Shown here one piece after another: positions 11,538 through 23,500 of a DNA stretch of 64,000 bases. The DNA comes from Pseudorasbora parva. Its lineage: Eukaryota > Chordata > Actinopteri > Cypriniformes > Gobionidae. The translations under genes were made by a program, and so were the position numbers. The notes below the pieces were generated by a model that was not told the DNA's origin, ran no database searches, and worked only from the letters and a program-made list of their open reading frames with translations. The DNA lies in assembly GCF_024679245.1 (NCBI RefSeq), contig NC_090179.1:1275501-1339500 (forward strand). Direction: 5' to 3'. The first letter of the stretch is position 1. Each line of letters opens with the position of its first letter.

Positions 11538-13124
11538 TCGAGTCCGAGTTGAGTCCGAGTTCAAAGAGAGTAGAGTCCGAGTTGAGTCCGAGTTCAGAGA
11601 GGGTCGAGTCCGAGTTGAGTCCGAGTTCAGAGAGGGTCCAGTCCGAGTTGAGTCCGAGTTCAGAGAGGGTAGAGTCCGAGTTGAGTCCGAGTTCAGAGAG
11701 GGTCGAGTCCGAGTTGAGTCCGAGTTCAGAGAGGGTCCAGTCCGAGTTGAGTCCGAGTTCAGAGAGGGTTGAGTCCGAGTTGAGTCCGAGTTCAGAGAGG
11801 GTCGAGTCCAAGTTGAGTCCGAGTTGAGTCCGAGTTCAGAGAGGGTCGAGTCCAAGTTGAGTACGAGTTCAGAGAGGGTTGAGTCCGAGTTGAGTCCGAG
11901 TTCAGAGAGGGTCGAGTACAAGTTGAGTCCGAGTTGAGTCCGAGTTCAGAGAGGGTCGAGTCCAAGTTGAGTCCGAGTTCAGAGAGGGTCGAGTCCGAGT
12001 TGAGTCCGAGTTCAGAGAGGGTCGAGTCCGAGTTGAGTCCGAGTTCAGAGAGGGTCGAGTCCAAGTTGAGTCCGAGTTCAGAGAGGGTCGAGTCTGAGTT
12101 GAGTCCGAGTTTTGAGTCCGAGTTCAGAGAGGGTCGAGTCCGAGTTGAGTCCGAGTTCAGAGAGGGTCGAGTCCGAGTTGAGTCCGAGTTCAGAGAGGGT
12201 CGAGTCCAAGTTGAGTCCGAGTTGAGTCCGAGTTCAGAGAGGGTCGAGTCTGAGTTGAGTCCGAGTTTTGAGTCCGAGTTCAGAGAGGGTCGAGTCCGAG
12301 TTGAGTCCGAGTTTTGAGTCCGAGTTCAGAGAGGGTTGAGTCCGAGTTGAGTCCGAGTTCGGAGAGGGTCGAGTCCAAGTTGAGTCCGAGTTCAGTCCGA
12401 GTTCAGAGAGGGTCGAGTCCAAGTTGAGTCCGAGTTCAGAGTGGGTCGAATCCGAGTTTAGTCCGAGTTCAGAGAGGGTCGAGTCCGAGTTGAGTCCGAG
12501 TTTTGAGTTCGAGTTCAGAGAGGGTCGAGTCCAAGTTGAGTCCGAGTTTTGAGTCCGAGTTCAGAGAGGGTCGAGTCCGAGTTGAGTCCGAGTTTTGAGT
12601 CCGAGTTCAGAGAGGGTCAAGTCCGAGTTGAGTCCGAGTTCAGAGAGGGTCGAGTCCAAGTTGAGTCCGAGTTCAGAGAGGGTCGAGTCCGAGTTGAGTC
12701 CGAGTTCAGAGAGGGTCGAGTCCAAGTTGAGTCCGAGTTCAGAGAGGGTCGAGTCCGAGTTGAGTCCGAGTTCAGAGAGGGTCGAGTCCGAGTTGAATCC
12801 GAGTTTTGAGTCCGAGTTCAGAGAGGGTCGAGTCCGAGTTGAGTCCGAGTTTTGAGTCCGAGTTCAGAGAGGGTCGAGTCCGAGTTGAGTCCGAGTTTTG
12901 AGTCCGAGTTCAGAGAGGGTCGAGTCCGAGTTGAGTCCGAGTTTTGAGTCCGAGTTCAGAGAGGGTCGAGTCCGAGTTGAGTCCGAGTTTTGAGTCCGAG
13001 TTCAGAGAGGGTCGAGTCCGAGTTGAGTCCGAGTTTCGGAGAGGGTCGAGTCCGAGTTGAGTCTGAGTTTTGAGTCCGAGTTCAGAGAGAGTCGAGTCCG
13101 AGTTCAGAGAGGGTCGAGTCCGAG
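11538..13124. repeat. 33-bp minisatellite with internal 11-bp repeat
   Basis: A 33-bp unit, GAGTCCGAGTT followed by GAGTCCGAGTT and CAGAGAGGGTC, is repeated about 45 times over 1.6 kb. The unit therefore contains two copies of an 11-mer plus a variant third. Later units often insert TTTGAGTCCGAGTT, giving a longer hybrid unit. Because 33 is divisible by 3, several frames on both strands stay open for 80-130 codons (Ser-Glu-Leu-Ser-Pro type repeats). I regard these as artefacts. Confidence 0.95.
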
Positions 13125-13375
<251 letters not shown>

Positions 13376-13421
13376 ATCATAAAAGATAAAATATGTTCTC
13401 GAGTCCGAGTCCGAGTCTCGA

Positions 13422-14733
13422 GTACAAATCACCGCTCTTTTCAGCATACTATGATTTGCGATATACTAATTCTATTTTCGAATACTGTTTAGTATGGATA
13501 GTATGGGAATGGGGACGCAGGGCCAGACTTAATGACAAAGAAGAGCTGTGCACAATGAACCAATGAGAACATGACAACATTAAACACATGACAAGGGGAG
13601 CACATGGCAAACAGAAATATGACTAGAACAATCAAAAAAACTAGACATTACACATGGCATGGCCAGAGTAGCAGTTTTTCTTTTTACTATTAAAACAAAT
13701 GTAATTGTTGTTAGCAGGTCCTCATCCCAAACACAGGCTCTTCACTTTGCCACAAACACACTAGTGTACCAGAAAGTCTTTTAAACACAAACATTAAAGA
13801 TCATTAAACATGATGAAAATGCATAAAATAACATTTGATTTCAACACTTACTCTCCCTATCCAGTCCCGTGCAAAGCATGATGGGAAGGGGAAATCCTGT
13901 TCCTAGTTTCTATAATGCTATTTTAAAATCATGTATGTCCGCTCAACTCAAATGGATCGAGTCAAGTGTCGTGTTGGATTATTTAAGTAAACTGAACAAT
14001 TAAGCGTTAAATGTTATTTTGGGCTTTCTTAACTGACGTGTGTTCTTATAAAAAATCTGAACAGTATCGTAAAATAGTTTTTTCAGTGCAATATCCATAA
14101 TATATCTGAATATTAATGAACAGAAATAGGCTGCCTTCCAGTTTGCTGCCTATGAGAGTAAGCCTGAAATGATCGTTTCTGCAGTCTTTCTAAAACCGAA
14201 CACACGTCAAACCACATGTGAAAAAGAAATCAGAGGTTTTTAATGAGTTTTTCCAGCTTGCATCAAGCCGGCTCTTCTAATAGTGACTCCTGCTTTCATC
14301 TCTCGGTGTCTGGATCATTGCGGGATCGATCAAACATGAACACGTTACTCTGATTCCAGCTGACGTCACATTCTCCTGCCATTAATCGACCTTTGAGCGG
14401 CCCAGCTCCTTATCTCGTCTTTAATGGGGAAAAACATTTTTAGCGGGAGAAAGCATAAGCAAGTGAAAGTAAAACTGTGTCAGAATGAAGCGAGTCCTCA
14501 TGGGAACTTCAGATGGGTGTTTTACCTGAAGCTGCTGAAGAATTACCAAGTGTGATACTAGTATTTGTAATGTAAAAAAACCTGTTTTTTAGTTTCTGTG
14601 AAGTGATCTGCTGTTAATGCTTATTTTATTGAGTATCCTTCGTGTCCTCTGACATGATGATCAGGGAGAAACTGAGGGATTCTCTGGAAGCAGTGGTGTC
14701 ATCATGAGGCTAAAGTCAAACTGACCTTCATAT
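13422..14733. other. Mostly single-copy schip1 intron sequence
   Basis: This is one of the few long stretches in the left third with no repeat I could match elsewhere in the window. The part at about 14230-14530 has a more balanced base composition. No open frame or splice-bounded exon is evident. Confidence 0.4.
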
Positions 14734-14976
14734 GTGACCCTGTCCTGCGTCTCACCGGTAGATCTGTGGGAATACCCAACTATACACTGGATGGCTCAAA
14801 ATCATTAGGGATATGAAGTAAAGTAAAGATCATGTTCCATGAATATATTTTGTAAATGTACTACCGTAAATATATCAAAAAAGTACTATTATTTCAAATA
14901 GTTGTATCTCGGCCATATGTTGTCCTAACAATCAATGGAAAGCTTCTTTTATATGTGGTCCAGGGTCTCACATCAG
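14734..14976. mobile_element. Deleted DNA-transposon copy with TGTGACCCTG ends
   Basis: It starts TGTGACCCTGTCC and ends GGTCCAGGGTCTCACA, which is imperfectly inverted. Internal blocks such as ATATTTTGTAAATGTACTACC and GTATCTCGGCCATATG are reminiscent of a very common cyprinid non-autonomous element. The copy appears internally deleted. Family assignment is from memory and unconfirmed. Confidence 0.55.
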
Positions 14977-15103
14977 CTATACCTGCTCCTGATCGGTCCA
15001 GCGAAACACAGCTAACGCTCGGATGAACAAACACTCTTCCAGGAACCATTGCCTGTATACGACGCTCATTCAAAGTTATCTGGTGTTAAATAATGTCCTC
15101 AGT

Positions 15104-15750
<647 letters not shown>

Positions 15751-15925
15751 TCAAAACAGAAATAGCCATTCACTGTCATTATAAAGTTTGAAGAGCGAGG
15801 ACATTTTTTAATATAACTCTGATTGTGTTCGTCTGAAAGCAGAATGGCATACACACCTAGGATGACTTGAGGGCGAGTAAATCATGGGCTAATCTTCATT
15901 TTTGATTGAACTCACCCTTTAATGG
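15751..15925. mobile_element. Half of a TTAAAGGG-type MITE
   Basis: The sequence GACTTGAGGGCGAGTAAATCATGGG near the right end, closing with CTCACCCTTTAA, resembles the right arm of the element at 58479-58802. The left arm appears to be replaced by the tetranucleotide array. Confidence 0.5.
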
Positions 15926-16025
15926 GCAAAGTTTCTTGGTTTGCACCCTTGTATTCATTGTGTGTGTGTTTGTGTGTGTGTGTGTGCGTGCGTGCGTGTG
16001 TGTGTGTGTATGTGTGTGTTTGCAG

Positions 16026-16149
16026 CTTCCTCACATGCCCCACATCAGTGAGTGTCTGATGAAGAGGAGTCTGAAGCCCACTGACCTCAGAGACATGACA
16101 CACGGACAGCTCCAGGTCATCGTCAATGACCTGCACTCACAGATCGAGG
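16026..16149 (+). CDS. schip1: schip1 third-last coding exon
   Basis: The acceptor TTTGCAG is immediately preceded by a 60-bp (GT)n-rich tract. The donor is GAGG/GTACGA. The exon encodes [20 protein letters not shown] and surrounding residues, then starts the coiled coil. It is entered in phase 0 and left with one base (G). Confidence 0.93.
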
Positions 16150-19100
16150 GTACGACACACACTTCTCCCTCTCTTCCTGCAGTGTATGGTGATATGTGTG
16201 TGTGCTGTCTGACGGAGGGTTGGTTGTGCAGGTCTGAATGAGGAGCTGGTGCAGCTGCTGCTGATGCGGGACGAGCTGCACATGGAGCAGGACGCCATGT
16301 TAGTGGACATCGAGGACTTGACCAGGTGACCCGCCCATGCCTTAAACCAACCAATCAGCAGTCTCTGAAGCCCTGTTTACAGCTGGCATTAGAAGTGTTT
16401 TGGATCACAGGTGGACGATGCTAAATACAGGCGTTAAACTTTTTGAGCTTGTCCCCTTTCATCCACCTCCAGAGGTAGAGGAAAACACTTTTGACCGCAT
16501 AATCTTGCTTTTTTTCACTGCAAAAAAATGCTTTTCTTTCTTAGTATTTTTGTCTTGTTTCTAGTAAAAATATATAAAAAGTCTTACATTAAGAAATGTT
16601 TAGTAAGCAAGCAAAAGGAATTGTCTTGTTTTGGGCAAAAATATCTCAAAATGAAGAGAGTTTTTGCTTAAAATAAGATAAATAATCTGCCAAAGGGGTG
16701 AGAAAATCTTTCTTAAGTTAAAAGTCTCCCTTGTACTTGTGATCCGATCCACCAAAACACATCTGACACTCAGCTGTAGACAGGGCCTGAGAGTCTGACT
16801 GAAACTGTAGGAAGTGCACTTTTTTATTCTTAGAAAAGTAATTGTGTAAAAGTTTCAGTAGTGCTTCTGTGAAGGACGAGTTCTGCTCATGAGCTTCAGT
16901 CCATGAGGTCAGATCGCTAAATGTGGCCTTATAGGTATAAATATATGGTTTAGCATATATTAGTTAAGGCCAATTAACATAAAGTGTGACTCAAATAGCC
17001 CTTTATATTCCTGAACACAAGCCCACAGAGTTATTACAGTTAACTATAAATATACAGTGCCTTGTGAAAGGATTCGGCCCCCTTGAACTTTGCGACCTTT
17101 TGCCACATTTCAGGCTTCAAGCATGATATGAAACTAATTTTTTGTGAAGAATCAACAACAATTGGGACACAATCATGAAGTGGAACGAAATTTATTGGAT
17201 ATTTCAAACTTTTTTAACAAATCAAAAACTGGAAAATTGTCCGTGTTAAGTTAACCCTTTGCAGCGCCATCTTTTGCTGCGATTACAGCTGTAAGTCTCT
17301 CGGGGTCTGTCTCTATCAGTTTTGCACATCGAGAGACTGAAATGTTTGCCCGTTCCTCCTGCAGAACAGCTGGAGCTCAGTGAGGTTGGATGGAGAGCGT
17401 TTGTGAACAGCAGTTTTCAGTTCTTTCCACAGATTCTCGACTGGATTCAGGTCTGGACTTTGACTTGGCCATTCTAACACCTGGATATGGTTATTTCTGA
17501 ACCATCCCATTGTAGATTTTGCTTTATGTTTTGGATCATTGTCTTGTTGGAAGACAAATCTCCATCCCAGTCTCAGGTCTTTTGCAGACTCCATCAGGTG
17601 TTCTTCCAGAATGGTCCTGTATTTGGCTCCATCCATCTTCCCATCAATTTTAACCATCTTCCCTGTCCCTGCTGAAGAAAAGCAGCCCCACACCATGATG
17701 CTGCCGCCACCATGTCTGACAGTGGGGATGGTGTGTGTTCAGGGTGATGAGCTGTGGTGCTTTTACGCCAAACAGAACGTTTTGCATGGTTGCCAAAAAG
17801 TTCAGTTTTGGTTTCATCTGACCAGAGCACCTTCTTCCACATGTTTGGTGTGTCTCCCAGGGGGCTTGTGGCAAACTTTAAACGACACTTTTTATGGATA
17901 TCTTTAAGAAATGTCTTTCTTCTTGCCACTCTTCCAGAAGGCCAGATGTGTGCAGTATCCGACTGATTGTTGTGCTATGGACAGAGTCTGCCACCTCAGC
18001 TGTAGATCTCTGCAGTTCCTCCAGAGGGATCATGGGCCTCTTGGCTGATCTCTGATCCGTCTTCTCTTCATATGAGCTGAAAGTTTAGAGGGACGGCCAG
18101 GTCTTGGTAGATTTGCAGTGGTCTGATACTCCTAAAAGTTCAATATTATCGCTTGCACAGTGCTCCTTGGGATGTTTAAAGCTTCGGAAATCTTTTTGTA
18201 TCCAAATCCGGCTTTAAACTTCTCCACAACCGTATCTCGGACCTGCCTGGTGTGTTCCTTGTTCTTCATGATGCTCTCTGCGCTTTAAACGGACCTCTGA
18301 GCCTATCACAGTGCAGGTGCATTTATACGGAGACTTGATCACACACAGGTGGATTCTCTTTATCATCATTAGTCCTTTAGGTCAACATCGGATCATTCAG
18401 AGATCCTCACTGAACTTCTGGAGAGAGTTTGCTGCACTGAAAGTAAAGGGGCCGGATCATTTTACACGCCCAATTTTTCAGTTTTTGATTTGTTAAAAAA
18501 GTTTGAAATATCCAATAAATGTCATTCCACTTCATGATTGTGTCCCACTTGTTGTTGATTCTTCACAAAAAATTACAGTTTCATATCATTATGTTTGAAG
18601 CCTGAAATGTGGCAAAAGATCGCAAAGTTCAAGGGGGCCGAATACTTTCGCAAGGCACTGTATATAATGCTCCTCTTATTAATAAAATATTTGTTCTTGT
18701 TTTGTTGAAGATCAAATCTAAATGAAGTGAGTTTTTGCTTAAAACAGGCAAAATGATCTGCCAATGGGGTGAGGGAAATAATCTTGTTTCTGATTGAAAT
18801 CTTGTCTCTTGTTTCCGTCCCAATCAGACATCAGATTATCTTTCTCACCCCATTGGCAGATCATTTTGCCTGTTTTAAGCAAAAACTCACTTCAGTTAGA
18901 TTTGATCTTCAACAAAACAAGAACAAATATCTAATGTGGTTTTACTGATCTAGTAAATGCATCTTGATTTAAGAACTGTTAGATATTTAGACTGGAAACA
19001 AGACAACATGACTGAGTAAGAGGAGCATTTAGTGCAGTGTATTTAGTGGTATATATAAACATTTCCCTTACTTGAAATGAAATATAATGCCCCCACAAAG

Positions 19101-19329
19101 ATATCTGCGACCCTAACCCATGAGGAAAAAGCTTATAAATCACACAGAATTATGTTTTTGGAAGTTTTCTGTGATGGGTAAGTTGATAGAATATACAGTT
19201 TGTACAGTAAATATATATTTATGTCTAACGATGAACGTCCCTGTGTGTGTGTGTGCGTTCGTGTGTGTGTCCCACAGGCACGCCCAGAGCCAGCAGAAAC
19301 ACCTGGCGGAGAAGACGCCGTCCAAATGA
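16026..19329 (+). CDS. schip1: schip1, last three coding exons (5' part off-window)
   Basis: Three exons (16026-16149, 16232-16325, 19278-19329) splice in frame with GT-AG junctions. Together they encode the last 89 or so residues, beginning [20 protein letters not shown] and ending HLAEKTPSK then TGA. This matches my recollection of the highly conserved C-terminus of schwannomin-interacting protein 1. That cytoplasmic coiled-coil adaptor binds merlin (NF2). As the IQCJ-SCHIP1 isoform it associates with ankyrin-G at axon initial segments and nodes. The segment [19 protein letters not shown] is heptad-like, consistent with the C-terminal coiled coil. No earlier schip1 exon was found in the 16 kb to the left. 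The downstream neighbour is il12a, as in other vertebrates. Confidence 0.93.
16232..16325 (+). CDS. schip1: schip1 penultimate coding exon
   Basis: The acceptor is TTGTGCAG and the donor CCAG/GTGACC. It encodes [20 protein letters not shown] and then [10 protein letters not shown], a heptad-rich coiled coil with the acidic segment conserved in SCHIP1. The preceding intron is only 82 bp. It leaves two bases (AG) to be completed by the last exon. Confidence 0.93.
16516..16722. mobile_element. Palindromic MITE, left arm only
   Basis: CACTGCAAAAAAATGCTTTT through CTGCCAAAGGGGTGAG matches the left arm of the foldback family. The right arm is missing. It sits in the last schip1 intron. Confidence 0.85.
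17055..18660 (-). mobile_element. Tc1/mariner transposon, 1.6 kb, decayed
   Basis: Terminal inverted repeats of about 180 bp start CAGTGCCTTGTGAAAGGATT and end GCAAGGCACTG, flanked on both sides by the TA expected for Tc1/mariner. The inner TIR parts (GGATATTTCAAACTTTTTT on the left) are closely inverted on the right. A transposase reading frame lies on the minus strand, broken by frameshifts. The element is inserted in the last intron of schip1, antisense to it. Confidence 0.96.
17316..18270 (-). pseudogene. Tc1 transposase, frameshifted
   Basis: On the minus strand the N-terminal paired-like DNA-binding half (about 18270-17930) is interrupted by stops. The catalytic half is in two overlapping frames, 17929-17594 and 17696-17316. 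Recognisable DDE elements are LWSDETK (first Asp), [14 protein letters not shown] (second Asp) and [15 protein letters not shown] (the Glu position). The frame change near 17690 falls before [11 protein letters not shown]. The protein would be inactive as encoded. Confidence 0.92.
18667..19040. mobile_element. Palindromic MITE, left end truncated
   Basis: The left arm begins only at ATTTGTTCTTGTTTTGTTGA, right after the Tc1 element. The right arm is complete and ends GAGCATTTAGTGCAGTG. The two CCAATGGGGTGAG / CTCACCCCATTGG centres form the hairpin. This copy belongs to the CAGTCATGTTGTCTTG subfamily, also seen at 41.5, 53.3, 57.2 and 63.3 kb. Confidence 0.85.
19278..19329 (+). CDS. schip1: schip1 terminal coding exon
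   Basis: The acceptor CCCACAG follows a (GT)n-rich tract at 19242-19270. The exon encodes [16 protein letters not shown] and the TGA stop, the conserved SCHIP1 C-terminus. The preceding intron (16326-19277) is occupied largely by MITEs and a Tc1 element. Confidence 0.93.
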
Positions 19330-19910
19330 ATCCGCAGCCCTCCGCAGCATCAGTGCAGAACACACACCTTTCCTTTGCTTCTGTGCTTCATAAGTGCCGA
19401 TGGCCGCTCGTCCTCTCCTACTACGGTCAGGAGGAGCTCGGAGCGGGACGTCCTGGACACTTCGCTTCCTCATTGATCTGTTCCAGTCTTTACGTTTGCC
19501 ACTAAATTATAACAGTCAAAACATAAAATGGTGTAAAAGCGCCTTGTGAGAAATTTAATTTAAAAAAAAGAAGAAGAAGAAGAACGCAGACTCCTTGAAC
19601 ACGCCGTGATTTAACCGTGGAAATGTTTCAGTGGGACAGTATTTAAACGCACAGGCGCCTCTTTATGATTGGACGGTTTGAAGAGGACACACGCCTGCCT
19701 TGTAGTCGACTTGTAGCTTTTGGTAATGTTCACTCCGATTGGTTTTCAACATTTCGTGAATGTTGATTCTGACACGAGTCATTGAATAATAAGTGTGTTA
19801 ATATCATTTTCATTCTATTGTATTCAGATTCTTTATTTGAGGGAGATGCTTATGTACAGATATGTATAAAATAAGAAAAATAAAACTTGGTTTCATAGAC
19901 TGTGGCGTGC
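19330..19910 (+). terminator. schip1 3' UTR and polyadenylation signal
   Basis: A canonical AATAAA lies at 19879-19884, followed within 20-50 bp by GT-rich sequence (TGTGGCGTGCTGG, TGTTGTGG) expected of a downstream processing element. The 3' UTR would be about 570 bp. Only about 650 bp then separate it from the il12a TATA box. Confidence 0.7.
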
Positions 19911-20499
19911 TGGCTCATCTGTTGTGGCATTAATCATAAAGATTCATGCGTTAGATTAATCAGGCTGTTGTTCACAAATCACGTTTTGGAGCGTTCGTTT
20001 TTCACCCACAAAAAATTTCACTGACAACAATTTCTAGAAACATTTCAGTCATTTCAAAAGTGAGTTTTCTTTCTACCTTCTGAATTATTTGCTATTTTGT
20101 TAAATGAATCATATTTCGCAATGGAAATTTGCCAACTCCCACGAATCGAGATGAATTTATGTATCATATTCTATTTGAGGCTGACTGTTATTACACATTA
20201 CTGCAACAAAAGTTCACCGCATTACAGGAGGGCTGGAAAAACACTCCCCAATGTCATTAAAACAACACACTGACACGTTTACACACACACACACTCTGAG
20301 CATTGTATCATGTTTGCCAGTTATTGATGAGCCGTATTGGGTTGTGTGTGGTTGTGTTTGTGGTGATTTTCAGGAGTGTGTAAGACGGTTGTTTGCTGAG
20401 GTCACTGTTATGAGTGCATGTGTGTTTATTCCAGTTTCAGCACAACAACAAACCAAAAGAAAAACTCTGTGTGTCTGTGTGTAGCAAAGTTTTTATTGA

Positions 20500-20526
20500 G
20501 GGATTTCCCCATCAGTGAGTATAAAG
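20500..20526 (+). promoter_or_regulatory. il12a core promoter: NF-kB site and TATA box
   Basis: A perfect kB-type decamer GGGATTTCCC lies at 20500-20509, and a TATA box (TATAAAG) at 20520-20526. The il12a start codon is 56 bp downstream of the TATA box. With initiation about 30 bp past TATA, the 5' UTR would be only some 25-35 nt. Rel-family induction is established for IL12 genes in myeloid cells. That this site does it here is inference. Confidence 0.75.
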
Positions 20527-20581
20527 CCCATCATACTCTTACTAGAACACACACACACTCCGACCTGACGACACACACACC

Positions 20582-20591
20582 ATGAAGATCT
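20582..20591 (+). CDS. il12a: il12a coding exon 1
   Basis: Only ten coding bases, ATGAAGATCT, are followed by the donor GTGAGTAG. The final T joins AC of exon 2 to make a Tyr codon, giving MKIY as the start of the signal peptide. The start is supported by the TATA box and by in-frame joining to exon 2. Confidence 0.85.
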
Positions 20592-23500
20592 GTGAGTAGC
20601 TCTGACGTCTCATAGATAAGGACAGATGCAGTGGATGAGATTTGATTGCATTAATGAAAGCTGATGGCACACTGCACTAAATGCTCTTCTCACTCAGTCA
20701 TGTTGTCTTGTTTCCAGTCTAAATATCTAACAATTCTTAACTCAAGATGCATTTACTGGTAACACTTTATAATAACGTTCAGTTGTAAGTCATTTATAAG
20801 GGGTTAGTTAATGATGAACTAATCAGTTACAAAACATTCATAAATGATTATCAAGTGATATGCTCACATTTGATAAATGTTTTTCCGTTACAAGTCATTT
20901 ACAAGTGATTAGTAAATAATTAACTAATGATTTATGAAACATGACTACGTGCTCATTAATGAGTGATTTGTTAATTATTTTACTTATATTTAGTAGATTC
21001 AGGTATATGTGATTTACAGTTTAATAGTTAATAATGAACTAATGATTTATGAAACATGACAATGCATTTCATAAATGTTACTTTTTTGTATGTTTTGTAG
21101 ATTCAGTTATACATTATTTATAAGTTATTAGATAATGATAAACTAATAATTTACAAATCATAATTATACATTCATAAATGATTAATATGGTAACGATTTA
21201 CAAATCTGTCATAAGTTAGGCCTATCTTTAAAAAATAATCAAACAGATCCTTAGTAAATGGTTAAGTTACTAGTTAATATATTATTAATCACTGAAATGT
21301 CAGTATACTAATATCTCAATAAATTGTTAATCATGAACAAATGATGATCAAACCATTAGTAAATGATGAGTAGCCCATATAATGTATTGATTCATATCCC
21401 AATGCATCAGATCAAGGCGCATTAATTATTTGCATTTGTAAAAGTAGACATGATTTTATGAATATAAATAGGCTACTTTTTATTGCAAAAACTGACCAAA
21501 AACAGTATAAAAGTATTAGCTCATGTTGTATTCAACGTTTTCTGAAGTCATGCGATATCTTTATGTGAAGAACAGAGTTGATCTTAATGTTTTAATCATT
21601 GAAATGATCCCTTTATGAACGCATATTTATCATATTTATAATTCAAATTTTTTTTTATTTTATTTTTGAATAAGGAACATATAACAAACATCGCATAGAC
21701 GTACAGTATATCACAACAGTGTGAAGCATTAATTCGTAGCAGGGGAGCCAATAATTTTCTCATAATATTTTAAACATGTTAATGACTTATTATTTTTTAC
21801 AAATTTCAAAGATGATATAAATGAGTCTAATTCCACTATAAACACCTTAAAGTTTGGGGATGAATTGAAATACTTTTGTTTATGAATATGAAACTTTGCC
21901 AGCAGTAAATAAATTAACAATGTATTCAAGATCTTTGTTAACATTGTTTTCATAATATACAATAATATCCTATAATGTAAAATAATAGTTAATCTTCACT
22001 AAATTAAAGACAGAATCTGCCCATTTCCTCCAGAAACTTAGGATAATTTTACAATTAATTTTCTCTCTCACTTTTACAAAAAGAGCATAAGTCATCAGTA
22101 TTAACATATCTTGAAATTAAAGATTTAACAGGGTAGATGGTATGCAACATTTTAATGTACTTCTTTAGTTTTATTATTAATACAATATTTAAAGGGTATT
22201 AACCAAGCTGTCTTCCAATTAATATTATCAATAATGGAGATCCAAATAAATGTCCTCTAGGTATTATTTTATTTAGTTTTTTAAAAATAGTGCAAATATG
22301 TTTGTTGTTGCATTTTTTATCAACCTATTCAACTCCGTTTAATATTAATTTTGGGTTTGTCATTATTGTTGAATTATATTGAATATGACTTCTAACAAGC
22401 TGAACCAGAGCATTGACAACCGAACTAAATGCCTTCAAATGCACAGGGAAACTATGGGTTTGCATGAATTGTTCATAAGTTAAAATATTTCCTCAACGAT
22501 CAAACATATTCATAAGATGATTAACATCCCTGTTTAACCAATTCCTTGAAAATAAGGATTTATTGGCAACTAGTATATTGGCATATCAGTATATTTCAGG
22601 CTAAAAGCACTTGCTGGTGATATTTGGACACTTTGAAAGGGAGTTTAGAGATATTATAGTCACAAGTTAGCACAAATTCTACACTGTAAAATGTGATTAG
22701 TTGTCCTTACTTAAAAAAAGTATGCAAACTTGTTGCCTCAAAAAAATTAAGCAAAGCAATCTTAAGATTAGTGAGTTAGAAAAGCTTGTTTATTTTAAGT
22801 CTATCGAAGGATGTGTGGAAACTGATTGCCTTAAATTCTCAAGTAAGCTGAACTTAACACTCAGTTAAGTAAGCTTAATTGCATCAAGTTGTGCTTACTT
22901 AAACCATTCAAGTCAACATAACTCTATCTGTGAGCTGAGGAAGTGTACTCCCAGAATGCACTGCAGAACGAATAAATTAATCACAGGGCAATCGTAACTC
23001 CGTTTTATTATTTTTGGCATTATTTTACCATTTTATTTGCTGTCTTTTGTCAGTATAACCCCAATAATGACAGCAAATGAACTTGTAATGGTCTTATTAA
23101 GTGTAAAAAAAAAAAAAAATGTTACCATTGTTGTGTTTTGCATGCTGAATGTTGAAGTCTGTGTGTGACTCAAGCATGGTCAATAGTTAGATATTGTCAC
23201 AAATATAGAGGCATTATATCAACTCAATTAAATAATTGTCAGAAGCGTTAGCAATAAAATGTTAAAAGATCATTAATTGGTATTACATTTTTATCTTTAT
23301 GTGTAGATGTGTGTATATATATATACACACACATATATACTTATTATTTCCCTTCCTTTGAAATCAGACACCTGTGATTTTGTGCTGCATCAATAGGAAG
23401 AGATTTATAGTAATGTAAATTAAGTTCCATGTGCACAACCAAAGGGAACACCGATCACCATAATGGTGAGATATTTTAGGAAATCAACATAAATTTATGA

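Noticed and set aside
11428..12855. Several 80-130 codon open frames on both strands ([15 protein letters not shown] repeats)
   Set aside because: The unit is 33 bp, so every frame without a stop stays open through the array. No start context, splice sites or non-repeat sequence supports a protein.
19200..19505. 101-codon + frame across the last schip1 exon
   Set aside because: It reads the exon in the wrong frame. The in-frame product ends KTPSK with TGA at 19327-19329.
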